Shown here piece after piece: positions 22,387 through 34,770 of a stretch of DNA of 64,000 bases; the first letter of the stretch is position 1; every line of letters begins with the position of its first letter. The translations under genes were made by a program, and so were the position numbers. The notes below the pieces were generated by a model, which saw only the letters and a list, made by a program, of their open reading frames with translations, ran no database searches and had not been told where the DNA came from. The stretch is from Zonotrichia leucophrys gambelii (Eukaryota > Chordata > Aves > Passeriformes > Passerellidae). The stretch covers positions 68,516,061 through 68,580,060 of the forward strand of contig NC_088200.1 in NCBI RefSeq assembly GCF_028769735.1. Reading direction: 5' to 3'.

Positions 22387-24535
22387 GACAAAATGTCTCA
22401 TACTGCAGGGAGTCCTCTTTTCCTTTCTGATTCCCAGTGACTTCTCCATTCAAACTGTGTTTTGCTAACTTTTAAATCTCAGTAGACTGCCAATCTATGG
22501 CACATATTTTTTGCAAATTGGATATCACCTCTGTTTTCTGGAGCTGAATCATAAAAAGGAAGGACATGACCCAGTTCCATGTTAACATTTGTGAACTTTG
22601 GCACTGGAGGACAAGATTAAAGAAACAGAAGACACCTGATCAGTCTTCGATGTCTTAAAGCTACACATCACATGAAGCACAACAATGCTGTCTCATGCCA
22701 GGCCATTATCTTTGCTAGAATACTATGTATTGCCCAAGGTGGTATTTTTCACTTAGGCAGAATACTCAAATGTGATACCAGAAATGCAGCAGTAGATTAT
22801 ACAGTGATCTGGGGGAAATTTCAGGTTCCCTCGTCTCTTTGGCTAAGTAAGCAGACCAAATATTAAAAAAAATTAAAATTCCCTATACCCAAAATATTTT
22901 GCTCTCCAAAACAAAATGGAGGAATTATGAAGGTGGCTGATCAACTGTAAGAGTAGAAACAACACAAAGGAAACTGGAACTGTGTTTTTTCTTGTAAGAA
23001 AGTTGAGCTCTAGGCCAAATTTCCTGTAATAGTGGTCAGAATCAAGATGGAATTCAGTGTTTACATTCCTTTCTTTAAACTGAAAGCAATTAAAAGTTTC
23101 AGAAAAGAAGTCCATTGAGTTCTTATGTAGTTATGTAGATAATATGGTTGGCATTACTGACTCTTGCTTTAAGACTATTTTCTTCCACATTTTAAGGGAA
23201 GGTTGGCTGGATGTTACAGCTTTGGTGGTTTTTAAGAAATCATAAATCCATTTTGAATTAACTATATAACAGAATTTTTCCCTTGGACTACACAGCTATC
23301 ATAGATTTTCAAAAATTTCATGTGAAACTGTATTAAGTTACAGTAAAATCCCTCACTGCATTTCAGGCTATAATTTCAAAGTTATAAGTAGATATTAAAG
23401 CATGTGAAAAATGACAACATAAACAACCTAATACAACAGCTTCTGAGCCACAGGCAACAGTAAAACTAAATTTCTGCTACCAGTAGGGGTTAGCAGTACC
23501 CTAAAGACAACTGAATTGCATGATGCCTGTTCCCTTCATCCTTACAAATGTTTCAAGGCACTTGCTGTCTTGCAAAACACTTTGCTTCTTCTATAGTGCA
23601 GAATAAACTGCCAAGTAGATATCAGCATAATCTTGCTCATATATGGTTCTCATTCACTGAATTGCAATCTCAGAAGGAATAAATCATGTAAAGAAAATAC
23701 CCTCAAAAAGCTGTAGCATCAGTGCAGGTAATGGTCCTAATATATGACATAGCACCTGGAGTGCTCCAGAGACCACATCAATCTGTGTTAGACACCCAGA
23801 ATCCCTCCTCGGGATCACCATGCATCCTTTTTTTTCAGGTATCTTTACTGCTGCCTTTCCTCATTCAGAGAAATAACACAGAAAGACATATTGTCTAGAG
23901 ACTTTCCTATAATTCATATGTAAGTTTGGAAGACTGTGGGCTAATACGACATTCTTACAGTCAGGTTAGGCAGACAGAAATATCAGCACCTCCTCCCTAT
24001 TTCATTATCTCTCTTATCTCTTGCAGGGAAGAATAACTGCACTCAGAATTTGGGTTCTCTTCCTTGTGGCATACTGGGTACACACACTTTTCCATCCCAG
24101 AGAGACTGCTGCAGTCTCCCAGGGGGTTCCTCTGTCTTCCAGAAGAGCCTTTTAAAGAAACTTTAGGCAAAAATCCCCACAACAGTTGGATCCCCTTATC
24201 TTAGACTTTACTAAGGAGGATTTAAGACTTGGCAAAAGAAAATATTCTTCCAGTTCCCCATACTTGTTCAGGTCTTTTTTTATATCAGTTGTGATAGAAC
24301 CAAAGAGGCCCAGGTGGACAAGTTTTCTCTCTAGCTTGTGAGCAGCAGTAGCCTTGATTACACAATCAGGTTTCTTTCTACAAGACAATCATCTAGGCTT
24401 GGGATGCTGATGCTCATTGAATAGAAAGTACTCAGCACTATAATGTTGCTCTCACTACTCAGAATAGACTTAAATTTTAGTATATTCCTCACATTTTATT
24501 CTGAATAATGATCCTGAGATCAACTCAGCTTGTTA
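22387..24535. other. AT-rich non-genic sequence
   Basis: No repeat, RNA gene or convincing exon was recognised. Confidence 0.55.
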
Positions 24536-24650
24536 GACCCTAGTGCCAAAAACACTAAGGAGCTATGAATCCCTGAATGGGCCAAAAGTGGGACTTGATG
24601 ATCCTCATAGGTCCCTTCCAATACAGTACTCTGTGATGCTGTGGTCTCCT
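24536..24650 (+). mobile_element. CR1 3' end fragment
   Basis: The segment ...gggacttgatgatcctcataggtcccttccaatacagtactctgtgatgctgtgg is the usual CR1 3' untranslated end (described by its blocks; it spans about 24590-24647). The upstream part is diverged. Confidence 0.85.
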
Positions 24651-27082
24651 AATTTCTGTGTGAAACTCGAGGTGGGTGACTGTTTGTCACCCATCACATT
24701 GTCTTAGTGGTCTCCTCCAAACACTCCACAAGGTAAAGGAGCATTATGATTCCCTTGCTTTTACTGATGATAAATGAAAGCATGGAAGTCAAAGTTAACA
24801 TTATGATTATAAGCTTTTTCAAGTCAGTACAATGTGATTTTTCAAGTCCTTGGGACAGAATTTCCTTCATTATAGTTTAATTGTGAAATCTCAGCATGTA
24901 TGTGAACTGGATGCTCAGGATTAGAAGTAACATGCAAATAATTAATTAGGGCTTTGGCTTGGAGCTCTGGTTTTTGGGTCATTCTGTTTGGTTTGTTTGC
25001 AGGAGTTTGGCTTGAGTGACCTATAAAAATTGTACTAAGATTTTGTGCAATGAAAATTAAATTTTCACGGACAAGTTTCATCTGTCTTAGTTTTAAGACC
25101 TCTCTTCTCTACATCAGTCATCAAATACTCCTGTCTACATATCATTCAGTCTCCACAAGCCTTTGAAAGCTTTGATCTCATACTCCAAACGTTTATTACA
25201 ATTTTCTTGTTAACTTCACTGCTATTCAGTATACTGTGCAAGTATACTGACTGTTCAAAATACAGTAGGAAAAGCACCCTCTGAGACACTGTCCACTTAC
25301 ACATGAAGATGTGCCTGTGCTATATCTTGCTGGAAACTGCAGTATTCCCAAATCATCTTTTAAGAGTGCTTGGTAATAATTCACCTACCCCCTAATGCTT
25401 TATGGCATAAGCCTCGATGTTGCATGTTAGAAACTATGCAATGAACCTGCATTTTTATCCCAACCTCAAACTATTTCAAATGCATATATCCAAACAGACT
25501 AAATTCATTAATTATACTTGAACAACTGAGGGCAAGATCACAGTGAACAGCACTACTGCTGCCAGAGGAAAATATATCAGTGTAGCATGATTGCAAGGGA
25601 CCCCAGACCTTGCAGATTCTATGCTTATGCTCAAGTCAAATCAAGTGGCACCTTTCAAGGATCCAACTGTTTTTTAAACAAAACAACCTGCTTTGGAAAA
25701 AATGTTTCACAACAGAAATGGTTGTGTGTTTCTGTCCTTTGTCCTCTACCCCCACTTTGTCCTGGAAGTTGAAAGAAGTTTCCTAAATCAAAAAAATATT
25801 CATAATTAGGCTCTCTTCTCACAATTATTTTTCCTTTGAAGGAAATGGAAATTGGACAAGTTTTATTCCACACATAATGAGGATTCTATGGCCTTCTCCC
25901 ATACTCTTGCAGTATTTTTTCCTTGGAGAATCCATTCCAGTTACTGGGATTTTCTGCTGATTTGTTTTTGGGGAGTTTGGTTTGGTTTTGTTTGGGCTTT
26001 TTTTAAAGAACTGAAGGCACCTAGATTTTAGCTTTTGTACTTTGGTTTCTGTTACTGCCCTGGCTGAGTTCTTCTTTACCAGAGGCAGATGTTCTCAGGC
26101 TGTGTCTTACAAGTGTTCTCTGAAAGTTGTCAGGCACATTTACATATTTATCTAGTAACAGGTGTTATCTTGCCTAGGGTTTTTTCATGTAACATCTGTC
26201 TCAATTCCCTACTTGATCATAAGAGTTAAGTCCTGCTTGCCTCACAGGTTATAAAATTGTTCTCTGAAAGCAAATAAACTTTTCTTTTGTGTCAGTGGAT
26301 TCCCATAGTATTACTAAAACTACTGTTCTGTCAGGACGCTGGACAATGCACACATGATATTAAAACAAAAACCAACCAACTAAAACCCAAAACAAGCAAA
26401 CAAAAATGTTAAAAATTCAGTACATTGCACACTACCTTAAGCCTGAGGAAGTCTCGTTACATTTAAGAGTAACCTTATGACAGTTGTATTGGAGTTCCTG
26501 ATCTTCTCCCATACTAGGCAAACTCTGCTAAGGTTTGCAAATTTAAGTACTGATGTGAGCTTTATCCACCCTTTAAGTAAAGGGATGTCTCTTTGGATAA
26601 TTGTAAGGCCCAGTACAATTTTTTTCTGGACAACACCTTAGATCTCCATGTGTTTATACACTAGAGTTTCATGGACTGTAGTATTCCACATCCTCAAATC
26701 ATCTCTACAGTTTCAGGCACTATCTACCTTCAGAAATGGACCAAACCCACTATCTGCCAAGTTGTAGCTCTTTTGTGAAGCATACATGCCTTTTCAGAGT
26801 TTTCATTCATTATCTTTTCTTGAATACGTGTTGCAAACGAAATCAACTTAAGTCTCACTGCAGCTCCATCTGATAAGTAAAATTATATCCTCCAAGTTTA
26901 ATTTCTGAAAAGATCACGAAATTCTTCAAGTTCCTATGTCTACATATAAAGCTGACTCCACAGAACAGATCCTTTCATGTAACTGAAAGCCATTGCAGAA
27001 CAGGAAGATATAGCATGTCACCACAGTAAATGCTTTCTGAAAACCTGCAATACCACTTACTACTTACATTTTCAGGGTCAAG
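24651..27082. other. AT-rich non-genic sequence
   Basis: Nothing recognised apart from low-complexity T/G- and A/C-rich tracts, for example near 25960-26000 and 26365-26405. Confidence 0.55.

Positions 27083-27136
<54 letters not shown>
27083..27136. repeat. (ATT)18 microsatellite
   Basis: Eighteen uninterrupted copies of ATT. The perfect array suggests recent or ongoing length change, so it is likely to be polymorphic. Confidence 0.97.
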
Positions 27137-28149
27137 TGTTTTGCAGTAATTATTCAGAAATAAAATAGTTTATGCAGTTCTGATTTCAGATACTTCTAAG
27201 GTACAAAAAGAAAGCTTTCACACCTCAGTTGCCTATGATTTGCAGCTCTAGTGAAGCAGCAGTCAAGGAACCAGCCAGCAAACACTGAAGAAGGAATACA
27301 AACCACTCCTGGAGAGACTGCCTCCCCAGAAGGCAAGACAGTGAAGCTACTCCTATTCAGGTCTTTCATTAGTACCTGCTAATTGAGTATTGTGCTACTC
27401 GATAAAGAGATACAACACCTGCTGGGAACATGACAGGCCTTTTTCTGTCTCAGGTTTTGTGACAACCGCAGTTTTGAAAGCACTTGAATATCATGATCAA
27501 GATTAATTCAACTGGTGCTTCATCAATGCAAGGGAATGATTCCTTCCTATTTTTGCAACAAACTGTAGCTCTCCCGTTTTGGAACCCAACTTTTCATCTT
27601 CACTTTCTTGTGGTATCTTTAGCTTCATTCCAAAATCTAGCATAAAAAATAAGGTTTAAAATCACTTTATTGAATGAAGAGTCTGTTGTTACAACACTAA
27701 TTTGGGAAAAGTATTTGAAAATTCTCTGCAGCAAAACAGACTCTGCACAGAATTATTAAATAATATAATACAGATGCAATATCATTGGCAGATCAGGTCA
27801 GAGTTACTGAGGCTTAATATGGTTATTGAAATTATCATTAAGAAGTAATAAGTTTCAATACAGCATTAGGACTTGTTCATGAAGTAGCAGCTGTCAGAAA
27901 AAAAAGTTCAAGATTGTGGCAAAGAGCATTCAGGTGTGTTTCGGCATGTGCGAATGGTCCAAAATGATTTCAACAAACTGAGCTCTCCTGTAGGGAGTGC
28001 TTAATTTAGAATGTTTATAAGACATAACAGATTTTTGTCAACTTGCTTTCTGAATTTAAATATAAAATTAAAACACAGGATCGATCCCATGCAAAGAAAT
28101 TGGAGGCAGACATTGCATTACTCCCATCTGGATTGTTTGCAAAATGCAC
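27137..28149. other. AT-rich non-genic sequence
   Basis: No gene or repeat recognised. Confidence 0.55.
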
Positions 28150-29250
28150 TTAAGGTTTAATTCCAGTTGCTCCTACAGAGCCGATACGGGGAGGCTGCTG
28201 AAATCTTGGAGCATTACAGGACTAAAGGAATGCTACTGAAATCACAGAACTCTTGTAAGGCTCAAAGGAGAAGGAACTGAAGACACTGCACATCATAGCT
28301 GAGTCTTCACACCTTCCTACACCTGCCCAGCAGCTCTGCAAGCCTCTGGGGATCTCCTTCAGGCACACATTGCTTCCCATGGCTGTCCATTCTGGCAGCA
28401 GCCTCTGCTCTGGCCCTGCCAGGGCCACTGTATGCCCAAATCCCAGATGCTCCTCCTAGCCTGACTTGCCCGTACAGCATAAACTCCAAAGTCCAGGCCA
28501 AGAGTCACCCCACCACTCCAGGAGGCTGGGCACTGGCTGAAGACCTGTCCATCACAACTCTGGCCCAGGAGGCTCTCAAGCAGGACCTTCAAAGCCACCA
28601 CTTCAGCAAAAATTACAAGGACACTTCTGCATGGGGAAAAAGTGCCCAACTGGCTGACTTTCACAGTGGAGCACTTGAGACCTAATGCTGCAGTCTTCCC
28701 TCTTCATCCCTGGCCAACACCTCTAACAGATAGCAGGACTCTGCACTGCCCTGATACAGCCTACAGCATTTCACAGCAGTTGGATTTACTGCTTGACTCT
28801 TGAGTCCAAACACCTGCAGCTCAGGAAATGAAAAGTGATAACTGCTATTTGTCATCTTCCCCTCTTGCTGCTGCAGCATGCCAGGACACAAGTTCCAGGC
28901 TTCAGTGTCACCACCATGGAGCAGCATGGTGACATTTGAGAACTCCCCCTTGGAACCTGCAGCCAGCCAGTGCCAGTTCCTTGGATTTGCTGTCTGGCAG
29001 GAGCAAGCCCAGCTGCCCAGGGAAATGCCTATGGCTAGGAATCACTCTCCTCTAACCCTGACAAGAGAGTTTGAACAGGAGCCATCTCCAGGAAAAACAT
29101 GAGCTGCTTCTGCCCAGGATGAGTCACTTCAGCTGAAAGACTCAGCTCCTCCTGTCCCTCCAGAATGAGACAAGAAAGTACCTTGCAAAGCTGCTCTAGC
29201 ATCCTTGAAGGAAGAAGAGCATTTCCAAACATGCACTGATAACCAAAGTA
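28150..29250. other. Unclassified GC-elevated block
   Basis: About 1.1 kb with clearly higher GC content than its surroundings and many short cag/ctg-rich words. It contains several overlapping open frames of 60-100 codons on both strands, none recognisable or splice-bounded. The composition resembles a decayed retroviral or other repeat insertion, but no family was identified and no terminal repeats were found. Confidence 0.4.
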
Positions 29251-29404
29251 CTAATAGAATATATACCCTTTATTAAAGAGAAGTGTTCGGGTGAAGCTGA
29301 TGATTTTACCTTTCCAAACAAAGACATACATACACACAGACCCCGCCCCTTCCTAGATTCATGTGCATATACACATTTGTGGGTTCCCCAGGAACTAGCA
29401 TGGG

Positions 29405-29558
29405 CCCTCTTATCTCACATATAGACTCAAAATATTCTGAGTTGAAAGGAACCCTGCAAGGATCATCAAGTCCAGCTTGTAGTGAAATATACAGGGATTG
29501 CATCCACAAATCTTCATGTTATTAATACCATGTTCTGACCAAATGAGCTGATCTCCTC
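29405..29558 (-). mobile_element. SINE with tRNA-Ile head and CR1-like tail (TguSINE1-like)
   Basis: On the minus strand the element starts at about 29558 with a degenerate tRNA-Ile: AGCTCATTTGGTCAGA (box A region), TGGTATTAATAAC in the anticodon arm region, and GGATGCAATCCCTG (box B region). It then runs into a CR1-like 3' segment (gacttgatgatcc...tcagaatattttgagtctat). This head and tail arrangement is that of TguSINE1, the SINE described from passerine birds and moved by CR1. The copy is diverged and would not give a working tRNA. Confidence 0.8.
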
Positions 29559-29906
29559 CCAGTATCCCTTCATGGATGTCAGCCTTCTTTCAGTCCTGCA
29601 TCACTTGAGGTACAAGGTGAAACATCTGGAAGTTGAAGTTCAGATGCGGCACAAGTGCAGCCTCGTAACTGGTGCACAAGGTGGCTCAACCTCTTGACCC
29701 CACACTTTCCCAGCAGTGCACCAAGGCATGGGGCCTAAAAGACTTTTAGGACCTCTGCATCTTCTTGCAACAGTGTTTTCCTCTGCATGTTTACAAGGAC
29801 AGCCCCCCACCCTGTAACCTTACCTAAGGCAACATGCTCCAAGTTACAGCACTTAGGCATCTGATTAGGGCAACATGGGAATTTTCAGATTGTTCCTGTG
29901 GTTTAG
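29559..29906. other. Spacer between SINE and solo LTR
   Basis: No feature recognised. Confidence 0.6.
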
Positions 29907-29912
29907 GGTGTG

Positions 29913-30632
29913 TGTAGCCTGCCCTGCAGCCACAGGAGCTGGACGAATGCCGGCTAGCCGCTCCCGGAGTGTGGCCGGAGAAGACCACCGGTTCTGCCAC
30001 TCCCAGGTTCTTCGCAAGAACCCCGGGTAGTGGCGCCATCTGTGGCGTGGGTGGCACAGTCGAGAGCGTGGCTACAAAGCTCTGAGGCAAAGGAAGGAGA
30101 GAGCGGACACTCGTGTGGAATGCCAAGCCGCATTATTTCCCCGACAGGGCCAGTGACGGTGTCAGAAAACGACCATTCGGGGAGGCACTGATAAAGGGGA
30201 TGGGCATGATGGGAGGAGGCACGAGGGAACCAATGAACGAAGCCCGGGGGAGGAGTGAGGGACACAACTGAACCAATAAGTACTGCATAAGGGAGGGAAA
30301 AGGCTCAGGAGGAAAATCATATCTTAAGTAAGGGATAACTGACATAGAAGGTTCTCAAAATAAAGAGTGGGGGGGTGGTTACAATGATGGACAGGGAAAC
30401 TGGGCACCAGGAGGGAGGAGATAAACTTATAAGGACATAAAGGGAAGGACCAGGGGATCAGTCACCTTGATGGACAGGCCACTGGCGGGAAAACAAGGGA
30501 CAAACAACTCAGGGACAAACCATTGTGAGGGAGGAACATGGGGGGAACCCAGAATCAAACCATAATTTCAACTTATAAAAACAAACTTTACAACAAAACT
30601 TGTATAAATATCTTAAAACACACAATGCTACA
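29913..30632 (-). mobile_element. Solo LTR with 6-bp target duplication (class II ERV-like)
   Basis: The 720-bp segment begins TGTAGC and ends GCTACA, a perfect 6-bp terminal inverted repeat of the TG...CA type. It is bounded by an exact direct repeat GGTGTG at 29907-29912 and 30633-30638. A 6-bp duplication is usual for class II (ERVK or alpharetrovirus-like) integration. Orientation is inferred as minus because that strand has two ATTGG boxes upstream of a TTTAT element and a GC-rich distal part; this is less certain than the boundaries. No internal genes are present. The four open frames of 65-103 codons inside are incidental. Confidence 0.85.
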
Positions 30633-30638
30633 GGTGTG

Positions 30639-32757
30639 TAGCTATATGTGTTCTCCTTCTGTCTTCTTTTATTTTGTTGAAATAGTATCCTAGAAATATG
30701 AAAATTCAAGAATGAGAACAGTGCTAGCCTCTGCTGTTTGCCCCCTAATTTCTAATAAAATGAAATTCCGTTCCTGATCATCCAAGGTATCGAACTACTT
30801 GATTGGGAAAAGAAATGTATTTCAATTACACAATCCATACATTTTGTGTAGACTGTTGAAAAACCTTCTTTTAAATTCTTTAACTTTTCTTTGTCAGTAT
30901 TAGCTGTATTTTCAGATACAGAAACATTTTACAGGTTTAGCCAGTCATTAGTTCAGTTTAGAATGGCATTTCTAACTCTATATGTGAAATTGAACAGACT
31001 ATTGCTCTGTTAAGTACAGCAAGAGCAAAGAACCAAAACAACTATACAGAGAAGGAATGGGATATCAAAAATAAAAGCTGAAGTCTCAGAGGGTAGGCAT
31101 GCATTTTTGATACTGCATAGCCCAAAAAGCAACACAGGACTCAGTGCAGCCTTTGCTGTGTACTTTCAATATAAGCAGCACAGGCCAGGACAGCTTTGCT
31201 TTCTTCACTATACTCCTTGCATATTTCACCAACATACTCTTTAACCTTTTAAAGACTAGGTGTTCTGAATCCTGGAATAACAACAGCAAGGCATCATGAA
31301 TTGCACATACTAGCTGAAGCTCCTCTGAGGATAAGTGAACGTAGGCATGTTCAGCTAGCAGTTTTATCTAGCTTTATAACAGGCCTTGGAGATTACACAT
31401 TACCATCTGCACACTTTGGATTTAATTTCCATGGTTTGGGATGAGCTGAAAGGCCAATTTGCCAACAGCATACAATTGCCTGCATTTTGATTGACTGGCA
31501 GATGAGGGAAGAGTTTTGTATTTACTACAGTGAAGTACATTCAATAAGTAACATTGGTAGTAGCATTACCAAAATTAATAGTTCCATCTTGCCAATGGTA
31601 CTCTTGCTAAAAGAAGTGTACTGACACCTTTCTGCCTTCCTGCACACAAAGGCTTCATACAACAAAATCAAACATAATAGGAAATCAAAACACCTTCAAG
31701 TCCTTCTTTGCACACACTAGCTCATCCAGTTGTTACCATAACAACAACAATGAAAGATAAAGTGGATGAGACTTTACTTTTAACACTGAAATATCTGAAG
31801 AACTATTTTCCACACAAAAAAATCAAGAGGATACTAGATATTCTCTTCTTCAGTGGCAAAAGAAATGCAACCTCTCACAAGCTGAAAAGCTGCTTGAAGA
31901 AGAAAACTTGCAAGATGCAATTTAACAGAGGAAAAGAATACACTAATAGTCAGATTTGGAAAATTTGAAGCAAAGTTTTTTTCTTCTAGCGGCATGAAGG
32001 TCAAAGGAGCCATGACAGGACACATAATGTCCACTAAAAAGATACTTAGTCCTGTAATGAAACAATGAAATTTAGCAGATGAAGAAACAGAGCTTAAGCA
32101 CACTCAATCTTTGTTTTAATTTCTGTGATACTGTTTCTCATGACAACAAAGTTTGTTCATACAAGCAAAAACACAAAATGTCTAGTTTAAATGTGATGTC
32201 AATACAGCCAGTCAGCTGTTCTAGCTATCTAGAACCCTGAATGTGGACTTTGTGACTGTCTGAAGGGAAGAGGCACAACTACTCACTGTGTAGAGAAACT
32301 GGACAGAAAAATTCAGTCTTCAGATTAGAAAATAAAGTCAAGCACTGCAGAAGCCTTCAAAAGTCATGAGTTCAGAAACAGATGTAGGTGAAAAGAAGGT
32401 AAAGTAGAACATTTCAGGGGAAAATTGATATTTCTATCGCTTCTACCTCCTCTATCCATCTCCTTCAAGAAGGTGTAATTTATAAAATTTTTTCAGATAC
32501 TTTTGGTCCTAAAGAATCTAAAGTGAGTTTGGGGTTCTTTTCAGCCAAGGGGTGAGGAGTTCTTTTGAAAATGCAAAAGAAAATCAAACAAACATTTTTC
32601 CCTCCCATAAAGAATTCTAATGAAGAATAAATGAATTAATTCTTGCAATGAATTTTCAGAATTTTTATAATTTCAAGTACCCAATGAGTAACACTTCTTG
32701 CTAATACCAGCCAGCACTGTATGTACTTCTGTGTCAGTCCATGCTGACTTCTATGAA
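30639..32757. other. AT-rich non-genic sequence
   Basis: No repeat recognised. A minus-strand open segment at 31141-31248 was considered and rejected. A 26-bp segment before GTGAGT at about 32525 has a strong acceptor but is too short to support. Confidence 0.5.
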
Positions 32758-33315
32758 TGTGAGCACTGGTTTCAGCTGAGTTAATTTCCTTTCCTTCACA
32801 GTGACTGGTGTGAGGCTATGTTTTGAATTTGGTCTGAAAACAGGGTTACTAACACAGAAATATTTTTGTTATTGCTGAGCAGGGCTTACACAAAAAGCCA
32901 AGGCCCTTTCTACTGTTTGTACTTCCACTGACAAGGAAGTTGGGGGTGCATGGAAGGTTGGAAGGAGACAGCTGGGACAGGTGATCCCTGTCTAAAGGGA
33001 CCAAAGGGATCTCCAGGCCTTCATGCTCAGTACATAAGGCTGGAGGGAAGAAACAAAAAGGGGAGAACATATGTCCTCCCAAACAAGTGTTACACATGAT
33101 GGGGCCCTGCTCTCCCAGAGATGGCTGAACACCTGCCTGCCATGGGAAGCAGTGAAATAACTTTTTTTTTTTTTGCTTTGTTTGTGTACATGGATTTTGT
33201 TTTCCCTATCTAACCATATTTATCTCAACTCAAAAGTTTTCCCATCTTTGCCTTTCTGATTCTCTCTCCACTAGTGGGGGATGAGCATGTGGCTGGCTGG
33301 GGTGAAACCACAACA
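32758..33315 (+). mobile_element. Avian ERVL-like LTR, plus orientation
   Basis: The start, actggtttcagctgagttaattt, and the end, ggctggctggggtgaaaccacaaca, match a very common bird LTR. The decayed middle has a TATA-like agtacataagg near 33030, a T-rich run at 33163-33174, and tatttatctcaactcaaaag near the 3' end. Length is about 558 bp with TG...CA-type ends. A target duplication could not be confirmed. It is a solo or isolated LTR without coding regions. Confidence 0.8.
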
Positions 33316-33604
33316 GTCTGAAATTTCTCTTTCTCCAGCTTCAAGTGAGGTTTCACTTAGTTATGCAAGCTCTGTGTTTCCAGCTGAATATTGCCGTAAG
33401 ATTTTTATGCAGGTTTACATCCAGAGGTTCAGTCTGCCAACATGTTCTTCCATTACCATACTCCTTTGTCTCTAGTACTAAGGGGAGCTACAAAGGAAGG
33501 AAGCAATATCAAAACTAATGCATCTGTGCATATGAAGAAATCTGAGACAGACACTTAATGGGAAACAGGCTAAGAGCTTCACACTACTAAGTATATCAGT
33601 CCTT

Positions 33605-33822
33605 CAGTAAGAAATTCTGCACTGTGAGGGTTCGAGGCACTGGAACAGAGTGTCTAGAGAGGATGTGACTGCCCCATCCCCAGAAGTGTTCAAGACCAGG
33701 TTGAAATGGGGACCTGAGCAACCTGATCTTTTGGAAGATGCCCCCGCCTGTGATGTAAGGCTTGGGAATAGATGGTCTTTAAAGTCCCTTCCAACTTTTC
33801 TGTGATTCTGATTCTATGAACT
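33605..33822 (+). mobile_element. CR1 3' end fragment
   Basis: Blocks of the CR1 3' region are present: gaggcactggaacagagtg, cccagaagtgttcaagaccagg, tggtctttaaagtcccttcc, then ctgtgattctgattctatga at the end. 5'-truncated and non-coding. Confidence 0.9.
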
Positions 33823-34544
33823 CTTCATTTTAACTTTTATAACCTCTCTCATAAATTACAAATGACAAACATCCCAATCACAAAATAAGATACAGGTTAT
33901 GTATCAGGATCTCACAAATACTTATACCGATGGACATATATTATCAGTTATCCAATAATTTCAAATGTAGAAAATGCAATATTGACACATAATGTAGGCA
34001 ATATTGAGCAAAAAAGCCATATAAACATGCTTTTTCTAGAAAGAAAAAAAATTATGAAACTTCCTTCTGTTTACATAACTTTCTTGATTTTGCACTAAAA
34101 CTAACAATTGACACGCAAAAAGCAAATTATTAAGCACCTGTTTTGACACCTGCCTGCTATTGGATATCAACTTTCTAGTTTGTTTCATCATTCTTGGCTC
34201 AACCCCTTAAAGTAGCTTTAACTTAATTTTTTGCTAGAATAATCTAGATTTAAGGCACTTTATGAGACTCAGAAGGGTGAGTGACTCACAGTGGAAAAAG
34301 TTTTCTTTGAAAGAAAGGCTATTGGTGAAGAGACCTGGTAATACTCATAAATGCTCTGCAGAGATAATCAAGAGCATTCTCAAATGGCGAACATTTGAAA
34401 AGGATGCTTTTAACTGATATGTTATCAGAGTAGTTTTTAGAACAATTAAATTAATCAATGAATTCTTAAAGATCCTGAACTCACTCCATGCAGTAGAAAA
34501 GTCACGCAATAAGTTTCTGCATAATGCATTCCCAATTGACTATC
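33823..34544. other. AT-rich non-genic sequence
   Basis: No repeat recognised. A 29-bp candidate microexon at 34248-34276 (one base, then FKALYETQK, before GTGAGT) is possible but unsupported. Confidence 0.5.
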
Positions 34545-34770
34545 ATTGGCATCGGGCCCCAAGCCCGGCAAATGGGAACTGGCAGCTGCAGCTCCAGCGG
34601 AGAGGCGCGGGTGCGGGTCCCTGCCCGCGGCTCCGCGGGAAGAAAGGAGCAAATGCCCCCGGCGCCGGCCACCGGGGTGGTAGAAGCCGCTAGATGGTGC
34701 TGTTTGACCACATATTTTGTACCTTTGTCTTTGGAAAAATACAAAAAAAAAAAAAAAAAAAAAAAAAAAA
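34545..34770. other. Small CpG- and GC-rich patch ending in A28
   Basis: About 150 bp at 34545-34700 is strongly GC- and CpG-rich, including a perfect CCCGCGG-CT-CCGCGGG inverted repeat at 34624-34639. It stands in AT-rich surroundings and is followed 40 bp later by 28 uninterrupted A (34743-34770). CCGCTAGATGGTGCTG at 34687-34702 resembles the CTCF core with about two mismatches. It could be a retroposed transcript fragment, part of an unrecognised repeat, or a small regulatory island. None of these can be decided here. Confidence 0.5.

Noticed and set aside
24190..24380. Minus-strand open segment with lysine- and leucine-rich protein-like frame
   Set aside because: No phase-compatible neighbours and no recognised family. 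The open length is within chance for this AT content.
29495..29558. Functional tRNA-Ile gene
   Set aside because: The tRNA-like part has many substitutions, is fused to a CR1-like tail, and is better explained as a SINE head.
31141..31248. Minus-strand 35-codon frame with Glu/Lys-rich peptide ending in TGA
   Set aside because: No good acceptor in the right frame, an upstream in-frame stop, and no polyadenylation signal nearby.
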